Positions 46,332-55,890 are shown, counted from the stretch's first letter. The stretch is 64,000 bases of DNA from an uncultured Bacteroidales bacterium (GCA_902763885.1 CACWTU010000002.1:124001-188000), one strand, 5' to 3'. Numbers and translations: made by a program. The notes: generated by a model from the sequence alone, not told the origin.

Positions 46332-48002
46332 ATGCTTGAAAAATATTTACAGAAAGTTGAGTTTGACTCTCTTGAGGATTTCAGGGAGAATTTCAAGATA
46401 ATAGTACCTGACAACTTCAATTTCGGCTACGATGTGGTTGATGAATGGGCCAGGACAAATCCTGATAAACTGGCTCTGCTTTGGACCAATGATGAGGGTG
46501 CAGAGCAGCGTTATACATTTGCCGATATAAAGCGCAAGTCAGACCAGGTGGCATCATTCTACCAGACGCTTGGCATTGGCAAGGGTGACTGCGTGATGAT
46601 GATGCTCAAGCGCCGTGCCGAGTTCTGGTTCTCAATCGTGGCTCTGCACAAGCTGGGTGCCGTGGCTATTCCGGCTACTCATCTGCTTACTCCCAAAGAC
46701 CTTATTTATAGAGCCAACTCGGCAAAGATAAAGATGATAGTCTCTGCCGATGAGCCTATCATGATACAGCATGTCAATGACTGCCTCAAGGACTCTCCTT
46801 CAGTCAAGGTGCTGGTGGCTACCGGCTCTTACTGTGAGGGCAACTGGCACAGTATGGATGAAGGCATGAAGAACGCTCCTGAGTTTGTGCGTCCGGCTCA
46901 TGTCAATGACAATCGTGACATATCACTGTTGTACTTTACATCAGGTTCAAGCGGAAACCCCAAGATGGTGGCCCACAACTTCCTTTATCCGCTGGGACAT
47001 ATCGTTACAGCCAAGTATTGGCATAATGTTAACGAGAACAGTCTTCACCTTACTGTGGCCGATACCGGCTGGGGTAAGGCTGTATGGGGCAAGCTCTACG
47101 GACAGTGGCTGTCAGGAGCAGCTGTGTTTGTATATGACCACGAGAAGTTCACTCCGGCCAACATTCTGGAGGCAATGGCTAAATACAAGGTTACATCATT
47201 CTGTGCACCTCCTACTATCTACCGTTATCTGATACGTGAGGATCTGTCACAATATGATTTGAGTGCGCTTAAATACTGCACTACTGCAGGTGAGCCGCTC
47301 AATCCCAGCGTATTTGACTTCTGGAAGGAGCATACGGGTCTGGATATACATGAGGGATTCGGCCAGACTGAGACGGCTATGACCATAGGTACATTCCCAT
47401 GGATGAAACCCAAACCGGGTTCATTGGGAGTACCCAATCCTGCATACGATATGGATCTGCTCACCAATGACGGCCGCTCGGCAGAGGACGGTGAAAGCGG
47501 TGAAATCATCTTGCACACAGACAAACGTATCCCTCTGGGACTGTTTGAGGAGTATTATCATGATCCGGAGCTTACCAAGACTGTCCATAACAACGGCATT
47601 TACCATACGGGTGATGTGGCTTGGCGTGACGGTGACGGCTATTACTGGTTCGTGGGCCGTACTGATGATGTCATCAAGAGTTCAGGCTACCGTATAGGAC
47701 CGTTTGAGGTGGAGAGTGCCCTTATGACACACCCTGCAGTTGTGGAGTGTGCCGTGACAGGTGTTCCCGATGATGTCCGCGGCCAGGTGGTAAAGGCTAC
47801 CATCATCCTGTCCAAGGAGTATCGTGACTACCCTGACAAGGAGGCTCTGATAAAGGAGATCCAGAATCATGTAAAAAAGGTATCTGCACCTTATAAATAT
47901 CCGCGCGTAGTGGAATTCGTGGATGAACTGCCCAAAACCATAAGCGGAAAGATACGCAGGGTGGAGATTCGCGATAAGGACGCTTCAAAAAAAATGTGTT
48001 AA
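46332..48002 (+). CDS. Acyl-CoA synthetase, acetyl/medium-chain (ACS-like) type, second copy
   Basis: A 556-aa adenylate-forming enzyme of a different subgroup from the first ligase, resembling medium-chain acyl-CoA synthetases and acetyl-CoA synthetase-like proteins. Motifs: LLYFTSGSSGNPKMVAHN near residue 199, HEGFGQTETAMTIGTFPW near residue 338, YHTGDVAWRDGDGYYWFVGRTDDVIKSSGYRIGPFEVE near residue 420-456, and the terminal PKTISGKIRRVEIR with the acyl-adenylate lysine. It may activate branched-chain, aromatic or short-chain acids from amino acid breakdown; a 2-oxoacid:ferredoxin oxidoreductase that makes acyl-CoAs from 2-oxoacids lies 7 kb downstream but in a separate operon. No obvious terminator follows. 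Confidence 0.92.
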   Translation: MLEKYLQKVEFDSLEDFRENFKIIVPDNFNFGYDVVDEWARTNPDKLALLWTNDEGAEQRYTFADIKRKSDQVASFYQTLGIGKGDCVMMMLKRRAEFWFSIVALHKLGAVAIPATHLLTPKDLIYRANSAKIKMIVSADEPIMIQHVNDCLKDSPSVKVLVATGSYCEGNWHSMDEGMKNAPEFVRPAHVNDNRDISLLYFTSGSSGNPKMVAHNFLYPLGHIVTAKYWHNVNENSLHLTVADTGWGKAVWGKLYGQWLSGAAVFVYDHEKFTPANILEAMAKYKVTSFCAPPTIYRYLIREDLSQYDLSALKYCTTAGEPLNPSVFDFWKEHTGLDIHEGFGQTETAMTIGTFPWMKPKPGSLGVPNPAYDMDLLTNDGRSAEDGESGEIILHTDKRIPLGLFEEYYHDPELTKTVHNNGIYHTGDVAWRDGDGYYWFVGRTDDVIKSSGYRIGPFEVESALMTHPAVVECAVTGVPDDVRGQVVKATIILSKEYRDYPDKEALIKEIQNHVKKVSAPYKYPRVVEFVDELPKTISGKIRRVEIRDKDASKKMC

Positions 48003-48048
48003 AAAGTCGATTTTTTTACGTTTTTTTAAAATATATAGATTTTTTCTC

Positions 48049-48056
48049 TACATTTG
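48049..48056 (+). promoter_or_regulatory. -7 element for the coiled-coil lipoprotein gene
   Basis: TACATTTG fits TAnnTTTG. About 85 nt of leader follow before ATG 48147, including a small CCTTAC/GTAAGG hairpin (48074-48088). Confidence 0.55.
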
Positions 48057-48146
48057 CACGATGATTCCGAACCTTACTCGTAAGGGAGGAGTCTGCCCAA
48101 ATGTTATAGGGCTATCATAGATAATTGATTTATAACGTTATACAAA

Positions 48147-50987
48147 ATGAAAAAAAGATTAATTTGTTTTCTGATCCTTTCCAGTTTTATAATTGGTTTG
48201 GTGTTCGTCGGTTCGTGTAAGGACTACGATGATTTTGCTTTAGACATCAGGGTAGAGAACCTTGAGAATAAGCTTAATCAAAATTGCGAGAATTTGTCAG
48301 ATACTATTGACTCTATCAAAGCAAGATTAGGTCGTATTAAGGAGTGCGCTTGTACTCCAAGTAATATTAAGGACAGCATTGCCGTTCTTTATGAATATCT
48401 GGGCGATGTCCTGAAAGACACTGTAGTAAGTGCAGACAGCGCAAACAAGACGTTTAAGGGTATTCAAAACGTTATCAATTACCTTAACAAGCGTTTGTCA
48501 AATGTAGCTGTTACCGCTGATTCCGCATATTCAATTGCAGATTCATTGAGACAGTTGAGATTTGGATGGGGTGATTCTCTTAAATTGGCTTATGACACCA
48601 TTCTGATGCTTAACAGGAGTGTAGAGAAAATCTATATCAGACTTGACAGCATTAAGATGCTGGATTCTGTAATAAAGGTAAAGGATTCTCTTACTCAGGT
48701 CAGGATTGACAGCGTCATCAAAGAGTATAAGAAGGCTGATTCTGCACAGCAGGCATCAATTGACACCCTGTTCAAGCATGATTCAATAATCAATGTATCA
48801 ATTAAGGAGCTGATCAAGCAGGATTCAGTTCATACTGCAAGAATTGACAGTCTGGCTAAGGTAACTTATCAGCTTGACTCTTTGGCTAAGGATTATCGTG
48901 ACACCGCAATGGCTTGGGCTGACACCGTTGCCAATCGTGTTAAGGTTGCTTTGAATGACAGGATTGATAGTGTCATTAAGGAATATAATAAGGCAGACAG
49001 TGCAATCAATAAGCGTATTGATGCATGCCTTGACACAATGAGACTGAACTGGAATAGGATTCAGCAGATTAACGATACATTGAATGTAATTGACAGTACA
49101 TTGAAGTCTCATAAGATCCGTCTTGATTCAATTGATCTCCGTCTTGATTCACTTGAACTCCGTATGGATTCACTTGAGCTGAGAGTTGATACCCTTGAGC
49201 TTGAAGTTGATAGCCTGAGAGATGCTGAGATGAAACGCATCAGCAGCATCATAATACAGGGTACAAAGAACGATGTATTCGGCTCATTCGCCCTGCCTAT
49301 TGGTGTAAGGTCAAATATCCTTATGGCATATTCCACTAAATTCAATGGAGCTGACTTCCCGACAAGGATGCCTGGCTTGAAAGGTTCAGATGTAATTTCT
49401 TCAAAAGATGCCGCAGTTATTCCTCTTACTTTTGAGCAGTCATTAGATGGTGAGAGTGTTATCAGTGGTGGAAATGCATCAGATAATGCCGGTAAACTTT
49501 ACTTTACATTGAACCCGAACGATGTTAAGATTGACAGCACATATCACTTCTATCTTATAAACAGCCTGGGTGACAAGACTCCTGTTACTATTGACAGCGT
49601 AAGGAAATCAAAGGAGAAACTGACATTCGGTTATACTGCAGCCAAGAACGCATCACAGGTTGTTGCGGATGATATCAATACTGTAAATGGTTTCTATCAG
49701 GCCGATGTTAACATTGCCGCATCTGACGCTTATAGCCTCAGACCAAATCTGGATGAGTCAGCACTTGCTGCAGTGGCTAAGGATGTCAAGAATTTCCGTG
49801 ACGGTATTGACCTTGGAAACCTGGCATCTACAATGCTTAACTCTGTAGATGGAGTACTTGATGCAAATGCCCTGTATGTAACATGGGAGGATAAGTTCGG
49901 TACTCATAGTGCAACTTCAGAATACAATCTTGCTGTTGCAACTATTAAACCGCTTTCATACAATATTGTAGATAAGATATCCGGTAAGATTCCTAATTAT
50001 GACATTCCAAATAATCCTATCCATTATTTGTTGAATGAGCTTAATGTGCCTTCTTTCACCTTGAATTTTGATACTATCAAGATTGATGACATAACAATCT
50101 CTATTGATACCGTTAAGTTCTCACTTCCTGACAAGGCAGATTCCTTGAAGGTGACAATAGATTTGTATGTGCCGGTTACTATGACTGCTGATGTTGTAAT
50201 AGATGATACACTTAAGGGCGATTCAATTCATTTGAAGGGAAATGCTACCGTTGACGATTCTTTACATATCGTACATTCAACCTACGTTCACATTGATTCA
50301 ATCTATACTACGTTGAATGGTAATATAAAGCATCTCCTTGACAGTGTTAATATCTCTCTCAAGAATGTAAACGGTAAGATTAATAGTCTTGTCAATAATA
50401 TTCAGGATCAGATTCAGAGTCAGGTCAACAAGATGTTGAATTCTATACAAGGTTCTGTTGACCAGACTGTAACTGATATTGTAGGTGACATTAAGACACA
50501 GATCGGTAACAACAAGTTCGTCAAGAAGGTTGAAAAACTTGCTAATAAGTTGAATAGTTATTATGAACGTGTTGATGGTCTGGGCAGAACACTTACACAG
50601 CCTATGCTGATGTATGCCGCTAATGGTGATTTCCATCCGGTAAGTAAGTCAAAGGGCATTCCTACTCCGATCGCAGGAACAGGTACTCATGAGCTTGTGA
50701 TAACATCACTTACAAATGAAATTGTAACACCTTCTTACAAGAAGTATATTGCAGTTACTAACTTCAAGGATGCTTCAACGGGTAAGGATTACCAGAAGGA
50801 TGACCAGAATGCTGATTACATAAAGAATACTGTTAACAAGGCTGGTGATTTCGGCAAGATCCTGGATGGTGATACAAAGATTGTAAAGTTTGTGCCTACT
50901 AAGAAGGGTATCTATGAAATCTTGATTTCTACCATTGACTATAGTGGTTACATGTACCACCGCAAGTTCTATGTGAATGTAAAGTAA
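48147..50987 (+). CDS. Large surface-type lipoprotein with heptad coiled-coil stalk (946 aa)
   Basis: Signal peptide with lipobox ending VGSC (Cys24). Residues ~30-360 are built of DS(I/L/V)-rich helical repeats (for example IDSVIKEYKKADSA and IDSVIKEYNKADSA) ending in a run of perfect heptads, RLDSIDLRLDSLELRMDSLE and on, at about 325-360: a long coiled-coil stalk. Residues ~365-640 form a beta-rich domain; ~640-760 has repeated short beta units (VTIDLYVPVTMTADVVID); ~760-850 is again helical (VNGKINSLVNNIQDQIQSQV); the last ~100 residues are beta. No enzyme motif. Followed 19 bp later by an OmpA-like protein, so both are probably co-expressed envelope components. Possibly an adhesin or an envelope spacer; unknown. 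Confidence 0.82.
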   Translation: MKKRLICFLILSSFIIGLVFVGSCKDYDDFALDIRVENLENKLNQNCENLSDTIDSIKARLGRIKECACTPSNIKDSIAVLYEYLGDVLKDTVVSADSANKTFKGIQNVINYLNKRLSNVAVTADSAYSIADSLRQLRFGWGDSLKLAYDTILMLNRSVEKIYIRLDSIKMLDSVIKVKDSLTQVRIDSVIKEYKKADSAQQASIDTLFKHDSIINVSIKELIKQDSVHTARIDSLAKVTYQLDSLAKDYRDTAMAWADTVANRVKVALNDRIDSVIKEYNKADSAINKRIDACLDTMRLNWNRIQQINDTLNVIDSTLKSHKIRLDSIDLRLDSLELRMDSLELRVDTLELEVDSLRDAEMKRISSIIIQGTKNDVFGSFALPIGVRSNILMAYSTKFNGADFPTRMPGLKGSDVISSKDAAVIPLTFEQSLDGESVISGGNASDNAGKLYFTLNPNDVKIDSTYHFYLINSLGDKTPVTIDSVRKSKEKLTFGYTAAKNASQVVADDINTVNGFYQADVNIAASDAYSLRPNLDESALAAVAKDVKNFRDGIDLGNLASTMLNSVDGVLDANALYVTWEDKFGTHSATSEYNLAVATIKPLSYNIVDKISGKIPNYDIPNNPIHYLLNELNVPSFTLNFDTIKIDDITISIDTVKFSLPDKADSLKVTIDLYVPVTMTADVVIDDTLKGDSIHLKGNATVDDSLHIVHSTYVHIDSIYTTLNGNIKHLLDSVNISLKNVNGKINSLVNNIQDQIQSQVNKMLNSIQGSVDQTVTDIVGDIKTQIGNNKFVKKVEKLANKLNSYYERVDGLGRTLTQPMLMYAANGDFHPVSKSKGIPTPIAGTGTHELVITSLTNEIVTPSYKKYIAVTNFKDASTGKDYQKDDQNADYIKNTVNKAGDFGKILDGDTKIVKFVPTKKGIYEILISTIDYSGYMYHRKFYVNVK

Positions 50988-51006
50988 CCTTTAAACAGAA
51001 AGAACA

Positions 51007-52191
51007 ATGAAAAAGTTTTATATAATCGCAGCTGCTGCACTTATGGCTGTGCTTCCGATGGTGGCACAGGATGATGCAGACGAGCAGTTCGAGTATGAAT
51101 TCAATCCCCATTGGTTCATACAGGGCCAGTTCGGCGGTCAATACACTCTTGGAGAGGTTTCCTTTACAGATCTTTTGAGTCTTGACGCAGAACTTGCTGT
51201 AGGATATGAGTTTACTCCTGTAATTGCCGGTCGTTTCTCAATCAATGCATGGAAGAGTAAAGCTGGCTCAGAGGGTAAATATTCTCCTGATGGCAAACAG
51301 TATGATTGGAGCTGGAATTTTGTAGCTCCCTCTGTTGATGTAATGTTTGATCTTACTAACCTGATCGGTGGATTCAAACCACGTAAGATAAATGCCGGAG
51401 TTTTGGCCGGTATAGGATTGAACATTCCGTTTGGAAAGGATAATGTTAAGGATGCCAGAAACGATATGATTGCAGCTTATAATGCAGCATATCCTTATGC
51501 AACAGCTACAGATCCGAATTATGTTGATAACAAGATTATCAAGTGGGCTGATGATAAGGGTCCATACGTGGTAGGTCGTGTAGGTGCTTATGTAGATTGG
51601 CATATCAATGACAACCTGGCATTAGGTTTGGAGTTCCAGGCAAATACCCTGTCTGACAAATACAACTCCAAGCAGGCTAACAACTGGGACTGGTATTTCA
51701 ACTGCCTGGTTGGTGTGAAGTACTGCTTCGGTCAGACATATACCGAGAAGCCAGCTCCCAAGATGATACCTATATCAGAAGCTGCAAATTATGCTCCTAA
51801 GTGCAATCCTGAGGATAATGTTGTTGAGAAGGTCGTAGAGAAGGTCGTAGAGAAGGCTGTTGCTAAGACAGAGATTTACGAGGAGATTTACTTCCTTATC
51901 AACAAGCACACTTATGAGAAGACAGAGAGATACAAGATTGAGCATATTATTGAGGCTCTCAAGAAAGATCCGAATGCCAAGATCAGCATCTCTGCCTATG
52001 CTGACAGTGCTACAGGTACTGCTTCTTATAACCAGAAGATTTCAGAGCGTCGTGCAGAGACTGTCAAGAATGCTCTTATTGAGGCTGGCATAGATGAGTC
52101 ACGTATCACTACTGCAGCTCATGGTTCAAGCTTCGCAGTTCATCAGGATGATATTTCACTTAACCGTGTCTGCATCTGCGTAGTTAAATAA
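51007..52191 (+). CDS. OmpA-family outer membrane protein (394 aa)
   Basis: Signal peptide 1-20 (ending MVAQ), an N-terminal beta-barrel-like domain (~30-245; alternating aromatic/hydrophobic strands such as WFIQGQFGGQYTLGEV and LALGLEFQANTLS, ending GVKYCFG), a short linker with a VVEKVVEKVVEKAV repeat (~275-289), and a C-terminal OmpA-like peptidoglycan-binding domain (~292-394) with ISISAYADSATGTASYNQKISERRAETVKNALIEAGI. The usual N-x-x-L-S-x-x-R-A motif is present as YNQKISERRAETV. It ends NRVCICVVK. Likely links outer membrane and peptidoglycan; highly expressed judging by codon choice. A strong terminator follows. Confidence 0.9.
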   Translation: MKKFYIIAAAALMAVLPMVAQDDADEQFEYEFNPHWFIQGQFGGQYTLGEVSFTDLLSLDAELAVGYEFTPVIAGRFSINAWKSKAGSEGKYSPDGKQYDWSWNFVAPSVDVMFDLTNLIGGFKPRKINAGVLAGIGLNIPFGKDNVKDARNDMIAAYNAAYPYATATDPNYVDNKIIKWADDKGPYVVGRVGAYVDWHINDNLALGLEFQANTLSDKYNSKQANNWDWYFNCLVGVKYCFGQTYTEKPAPKMIPISEAANYAPKCNPEDNVVEKVVEKVVEKAVAKTEIYEEIYFLINKHTYEKTERYKIEHIIEALKKDPNAKISISAYADSATGTASYNQKISERRAETVKNALIEAGIDESRITTAAHGSSFAVHQDDISLNRVCICVVK

Positions 52192-52209
52192 TACTATTAC
52201 CTTTAATAT

Positions 52210-52258
52210 GGACTTGCCTGTAGCCTTTTGGCAGGTTTACAGGCAAGTCCATTTTTTT
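52210..52258 (+). terminator. Terminator after the OmpA-like gene
   Basis: A perfect 13-bp stem (52210-52222 with 52238-52250) with a 15-nt loop and a run of seven T's. Confidence 0.92.
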
Positions 52259-52262
52259 ATAT

Positions 52263-53426
52263 ATGAAGAATCTGATAATCATAGCTTTGTCTTTTATAAC
52301 GGTTTTCATTAATGCCCAAAAGGCTGCCGAGAGCGGCTATTATAGGATCCAGAATATGAAAACTGAAAGATATGTTTATGTCCGTGATAACACCGGCTCT
52401 ATTAACTGGGCTGCTCTTGATGCGGAGATGGGTGCTATTGAGTTATGGAAAGAGTCGCCGGGGCATAGTAGGTTTTCTGATCCTGGATCTGTTGTATATG
52501 TTGAGAATCATGGTAATAATCAATATGATTTGCAGGGCCAGGGAATGGGAATATATAAGATGTTCAAGGAATATCTTACTGTGACGGTAGGAAACGGATA
52601 CTATCAGCTGACTGTTACCAAAGAAGGCGTAAAAAAATCCCTTTGTGATGCCAATACAACCCTTGATATGGATAAAGGCAAAATGGGAACAGACGGCTCC
52701 GGTACTTACCGAAACTGGATAGGAACCAAACTTGATGTCACAACCGATGAATGGTTTGGTATAACTCCCTCAATTGAGGTTGACGGCAAGTTTTATCAGC
52801 CTTTTTATGCTGATTTCGGTTTTACGCCGGTGTCAGAAGACATGAAAGTCTGGTATATATCTGTTGTGGACACGGCGGGGGCCGTACTTAAGGAGTTTAC
52901 CGGCAGTGTCATACCGGCCAATATGCCTGTATTCATAGAATGTGCATCAAGTGTTACGGCCCAGAATAAACTGGATCTGAAATATAATCATACTACTCTT
53001 CCTACTGACAATAAGTTAAGGGGTGTATATTTCAATAATCGTACCCGAAATAAGATATCGCCGGATGCCAGGACAGAATTTGACAGCAAAACCATGAGGG
53101 TGCTTGGCAAGATGGCGGATGGTCGTCTGGGCTACGTACTCTCTAAGGAAACTGCTGAAAACGGAATACAGTATCTTGCAGCCAACCAGTCTTATCTTAT
53201 AGTTGGCTCAGATTGTCCTAAGGAAATTCCTGTCATTACAGAGGAACAGTATGCTGAGATATTGGCTGAACGTGCAAATGCGGCAGTTCATAGTGCTACC
53301 TACTCACGTCTTAAAGAGGTCTATTCCATTTCCGGAAAGTTCATCGGAATGCTTACCTCTGAGGAGATTAATAACTTAGATCCTGGCGTTTATATCATTG
53401 ACCGCAAGAAGGTAAAGGTGGAATAA
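52263..53426 (+). CDS. Secreted protein of unknown function (387 aa)
   Basis: A cleavable signal peptide (1-18, ending FINAQ) is followed by a beta-rich region that starts SGYYRIQNMKTERYVYVRD, a phrase reminiscent of ricin/RICIN-like or lectin-type beta-trefoil starts in Bacteroidales secreted proteins. The C-terminus, YSISGKFIGMLTSEEINNLDPGVYIIDRKKVKVE, has the typical sorting-type beta domain seen at the end of many Bacteroidetes exported proteins (consensus SGK...GVYII...KV). No catalytic residues recognised. The gene starts just 4 bp after the OmpA terminator and is likely expressed at a lower level by read-through. Confidence 0.75.
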   Translation: MKNLIIIALSFITVFINAQKAAESGYYRIQNMKTERYVYVRDNTGSINWAALDAEMGAIELWKESPGHSRFSDPGSVVYVENHGNNQYDLQGQGMGIYKMFKEYLTVTVGNGYYQLTVTKEGVKKSLCDANTTLDMDKGKMGTDGSGTYRNWIGTKLDVTTDEWFGITPSIEVDGKFYQPFYADFGFTPVSEDMKVWYISVVDTAGAVLKEFTGSVIPANMPVFIECASSVTAQNKLDLKYNHTTLPTDNKLRGVYFNNRTRNKISPDARTEFDSKTMRVLGKMADGRLGYVLSKETAENGIQYLAANQSYLIVGSDCPKEIPVITEEQYAEILAERANAAVHSATYSRLKEVYSISGKFIGMLTSEEINNLDPGVYIIDRKKVKVE

Positions 53427-53443
53427 CGGACACAGGAATTTAT

Positions 53444-53479
53444 AAAAAAAGAAAGCCTCATCAGGGCTTTCTTTTTTTT
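53444..53479. terminator. Bidirectional terminator between convergent genes
   Basis: AAAGAAAGCC and GGGCTTTCTTT flank a short loop, with A's on the left and T's on the right; serves the genes on both sides. Confidence 0.9.
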
Positions 53480-54506
53480 ACTTGAATATTCTGTATGTCA
53501 GGCTCACATTCAGCAGGGGGAATACTTTAAGTGGGCGGATAAGTTTTACGTAGTCTTCTATCTGGTGATTTAAGTTGGTCAGGTCATGCACTATCTCAGT
53601 CCCGTCATGGGTGTATATTTTTGGTGTCCCGCCCCAAAAGATGATTCCACAGTCAACGGCAAATCTGAAACGGTCATCGTTCTTGCTTAGTTGACCGCTG
53701 AATCCGCCACCCAGATATGGCTTGAAGGAATTTACCACCATTTCTGCCTTGACCATATTATCGGCTCCAGGTTCCATCTTATAGCGGACGGGCTTACCGT
53801 TTATGTCAGTCTGGTCCTTAAAGTCACCTACGTGCATCCCCATACGGCCGGCATCAAATATCTTATCCGTTATTTCCTGTGATAATTCAACACCCAGGAT
53901 TACGCCGTGAGGTTCAGCATCATCATTATACTCTGTATCATATACATTGTCATAGATGTTGTTGTACATGGCGGCAGCAATAAGCGTGGTCATATCCTCC
54001 GGGCGGTTCTGTGCACGGCCAATAACTGAAGAACCGGCATAGAAACCTGTGGTGATATACCATCTCTTGTCTTTGAAGGGATGTACGTCAATGAGCAGCT
54101 TGAAGTTGTACATATTGGGTTCACCTATCATCTCAACCTGCTGGGAAATCTTAAAGCCTGTTATCTCTTCCAATTCACTGGCCATACGCTCAAAACGGGA
54201 ACGCCCCTGACTGTCATAATCGGGATTATCATCATCTCCAACTTGTATCCTGAAATGAAGAGGCACCTCAAAATGAGGCATCCAGGTAAAGCTTGTGCGT
54301 ACCCCGAAATATTGATTCAGGCGTGACTCAAGACCCACTCCTATTCCTGTAGTTCCTGTCTCAAATGAAACGCTCAGGTCCGGTTTGAAAGCATATAGCT
54401 CCGGATTAATTGAGAACTGATCCAGGTCAAGTCTAAAAGGCAAGGCTGCCGCACTGTCTAAACACAATGCGGCCGCCATGATGAGTGTTATTCCGAATTT
54501 TTTCAT
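53478..54506 (-). CDS. Predicted outer membrane beta-barrel protein (342 aa)
   Basis: Signal peptide (~1-21, CLDSAAA), then alternating amphipathic strands (VSFETGTTGIGVGLESRLNQYFGVRTSFTWMP, KRWYITTGFYAG, FKPYLGGGFSGQL, FRFAVDCGIIFWGG) and a final strand LLNVSLTYRIFK ending near an aromatic residue, as in outer membrane barrels. The family was not identified. The gene starts 19 bp after the gamma subunit of the 2-oxoacid oxidoreductase on the same strand and so may be at the end of that operon, although no functional link is evident. Confidence 0.75.
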   Translation of the reverse strand: MKKFGITLIMAAALCLDSAAALPFRLDLDQFSINPELYAFKPDLSVSFETGTTGIGVGLESRLNQYFGVRTSFTWMPHFEVPLHFRIQVGDDDNPDYDSQGRSRFERMASELEEITGFKISQQVEMIGEPNMYNFKLLIDVHPFKDKRWYITTGFYAGSSVIGRAQNRPEDMTTLIAAAMYNNIYDNVYDTEYNDDAEPHGVILGVELSQEITDKIFDAGRMGMHVGDFKDQTDINGKPVRYKMEPGADNMVKAEMVVNSFKPYLGGGFSGQLSKNDDRFRFAVDCGIIFWGGTPKIYTHDGTEIVHDLTNLNHQIEDYVKLIRPLKVFPLLNVSLTYRIFK

Positions 54507-54525
54507 CGGGATAAATCAAGTTAAT

Positions 54526-55062
54526 TTACTTTACCAGCTCCATTCCAGCCTTGATGGCTTTCTCGTTCAGGGGCAGGTACTTCCAGTTACGCTCTGATAC
54601 GGAGTGCTTGATGCCTTCCATAACGTACTCCACATCCAGTATGGGGCGTATCTTCATGAACGCTCCAAGCAGGAACATGTTGGCTACCTTTGAGGCGTTG
54701 ATCTTGGCTGCCTCCTCGATGGCCTTGATGGGGTAGATGGTAATGTCAGTACGTGTGGGCTTACGGGTAATGGTGCTGGGGGTGTAGATGAGTACGCCAC
54801 CGGGCTTTACCATAGGCTCAAACTTGTCCATTGACTGCTGGTTCAGGATGATAGCGGTGCTGAACTTCTGCAGGATAGGTGAGCTGATGCGGCTGTCACT
54901 CAGGATAACCGTTACATTGGCTGTGCCGCCACGGATCTCAGGACCGTATGACGGCATCCATGACACTTCCAGACCCTGCATGAGGCCTGAATATGCTATT
55001 ATCTTACCCATTGAGAGGACACCCTGTCCTCCGAATCCGGCTATGATTATCTCTTCTGTCAT
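54526..55062 (-). CDS. 2-oxoacid:ferredoxin oxidoreductase, gamma subunit
   Basis: A 178-aa gamma-type subunit (KorC/VorC/PorC family), starting EEIIIAGFGGQGVLSMGKIIAYSG with the family glycine-rich motif, followed by SWMPSYGPEIRGGTANVTVILSD. It completes the four-subunit enzyme that oxidatively decarboxylates a 2-oxoacid to acyl-CoA and CO2 while reducing ferredoxin. Last enzyme gene of the operon; 21 bp after the beta subunit gene. Confidence 0.93.
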   Translation of the reverse strand: MTEEIIIAGFGGQGVLSMGKIIAYSGLMQGLEVSWMPSYGPEIRGGTANVTVILSDSRISSPILQKFSTAIILNQQSMDKFEPMVKPGGVLIYTPSTITRKPTRTDITIYPIKAIEEAAKINASKVANMFLLGAFMKIRPILDVEYVMEGIKHSVSERNWKYLPLNEKAIKAGMELVK

Positions 55063-55083
55063 AATATGTGTCTCTTTTCCGGG

Positions 55084-55890
55084 TTATCTGGGAGCGTTCA
55101 TGTCCATGACGATTTTACCGTCAACCTTCATGTCGCCCAGAGGATATTTCTTGAACATATTCTCGACCATCCAGTCGTTTGCCTGTTTGGGAGTGAGACC
55201 CCAGCCTGAGTTACAGTTGGAAACAACCTCAACGATTGATGTCCCCTTCTTGTCGCGCTGGTTCTCAAATGCCTGACGCAGTGCCTTCTTGAGCTTGCGT
55301 ACATTGGCGGGGGTGTGAACTGAGTGACGTGTCACGTAGCAAACACCGTCCAGCTGAGCCAGCAGCGGGGTGATATTGAGGGGGTAACCCATGGTCTTGA
55401 CGTCACGGCCGCGTGGGCAGGTGGTGGTCTTCATTCCCTCCAGAGTGGTGGGGGCCATCTGACCGCCGGTCATACCGTAGATACCGTTGTTGATGAATAC
55501 TATCACGATGTTCTCACCGCGGTTGCAGGCGTGCATGGTCTCACCTGTACCGATGGCAGCCAGGTCACCGTCACCCTGATAGGTGAAGACGAACTTATCG
55601 GGCTGAACGCGCTTGATACCGGTTGCAACGGCGCAGGCACGTCCGTGAGCAGCCTCAACTACATCGAACTTATAGAAATCATAGAGGAATACTGAGCATC
55701 CTACCGGTGAGATGCCTATTACGTCATGCTCTATGCCCATCTCCTCAATAACCTCGGCAATGGTACGTACCACTACACCGTGGCCGCAGCCGGGGCAGAA
55801 GTTGAACTGCTTCTCAGCCATCAGACGGCTTTTCTGATAGACCAGATTCTCAGGTTTGATTATATCGTTTACTTCCATTGCTGTGCTCAT
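55084..55890 (-). CDS. 2-oxoacid:ferredoxin oxidoreductase, beta (TPP-binding) subunit
   Basis: A 268-aa thiamine diphosphate-binding subunit. The CPGCGHGVVVR segment near residue 34 carries cysteines typical of the family's iron-sulfur region; the TPP motif is GDGDLAAIGTGETMHACNRGENIVIVFINNGIYGMTGGQ (~105-143). Related to KorB/VorA. Its start overlaps the end of the alpha gene by 4 bp, showing translational coupling. Confidence 0.94.
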   Translation of the reverse strand: MSTAMEVNDIIKPENLVYQKSRLMAEKQFNFCPGCGHGVVVRTIAEVIEEMGIEHDVIGISPVGCSVFLYDFYKFDVVEAAHGRACAVATGIKRVQPDKFVFTYQGDGDLAAIGTGETMHACNRGENIVIVFINNGIYGMTGGQMAPTTLEGMKTTTCPRGRDVKTMGYPLNITPLLAQLDGVCYVTRHSVHTPANVRKLKKALRQAFENQRDKKGTSIVEVVSNCNSGWGLTPKQANDWMVENMFKKYPLGDMKVDGKIVMDMNAPR

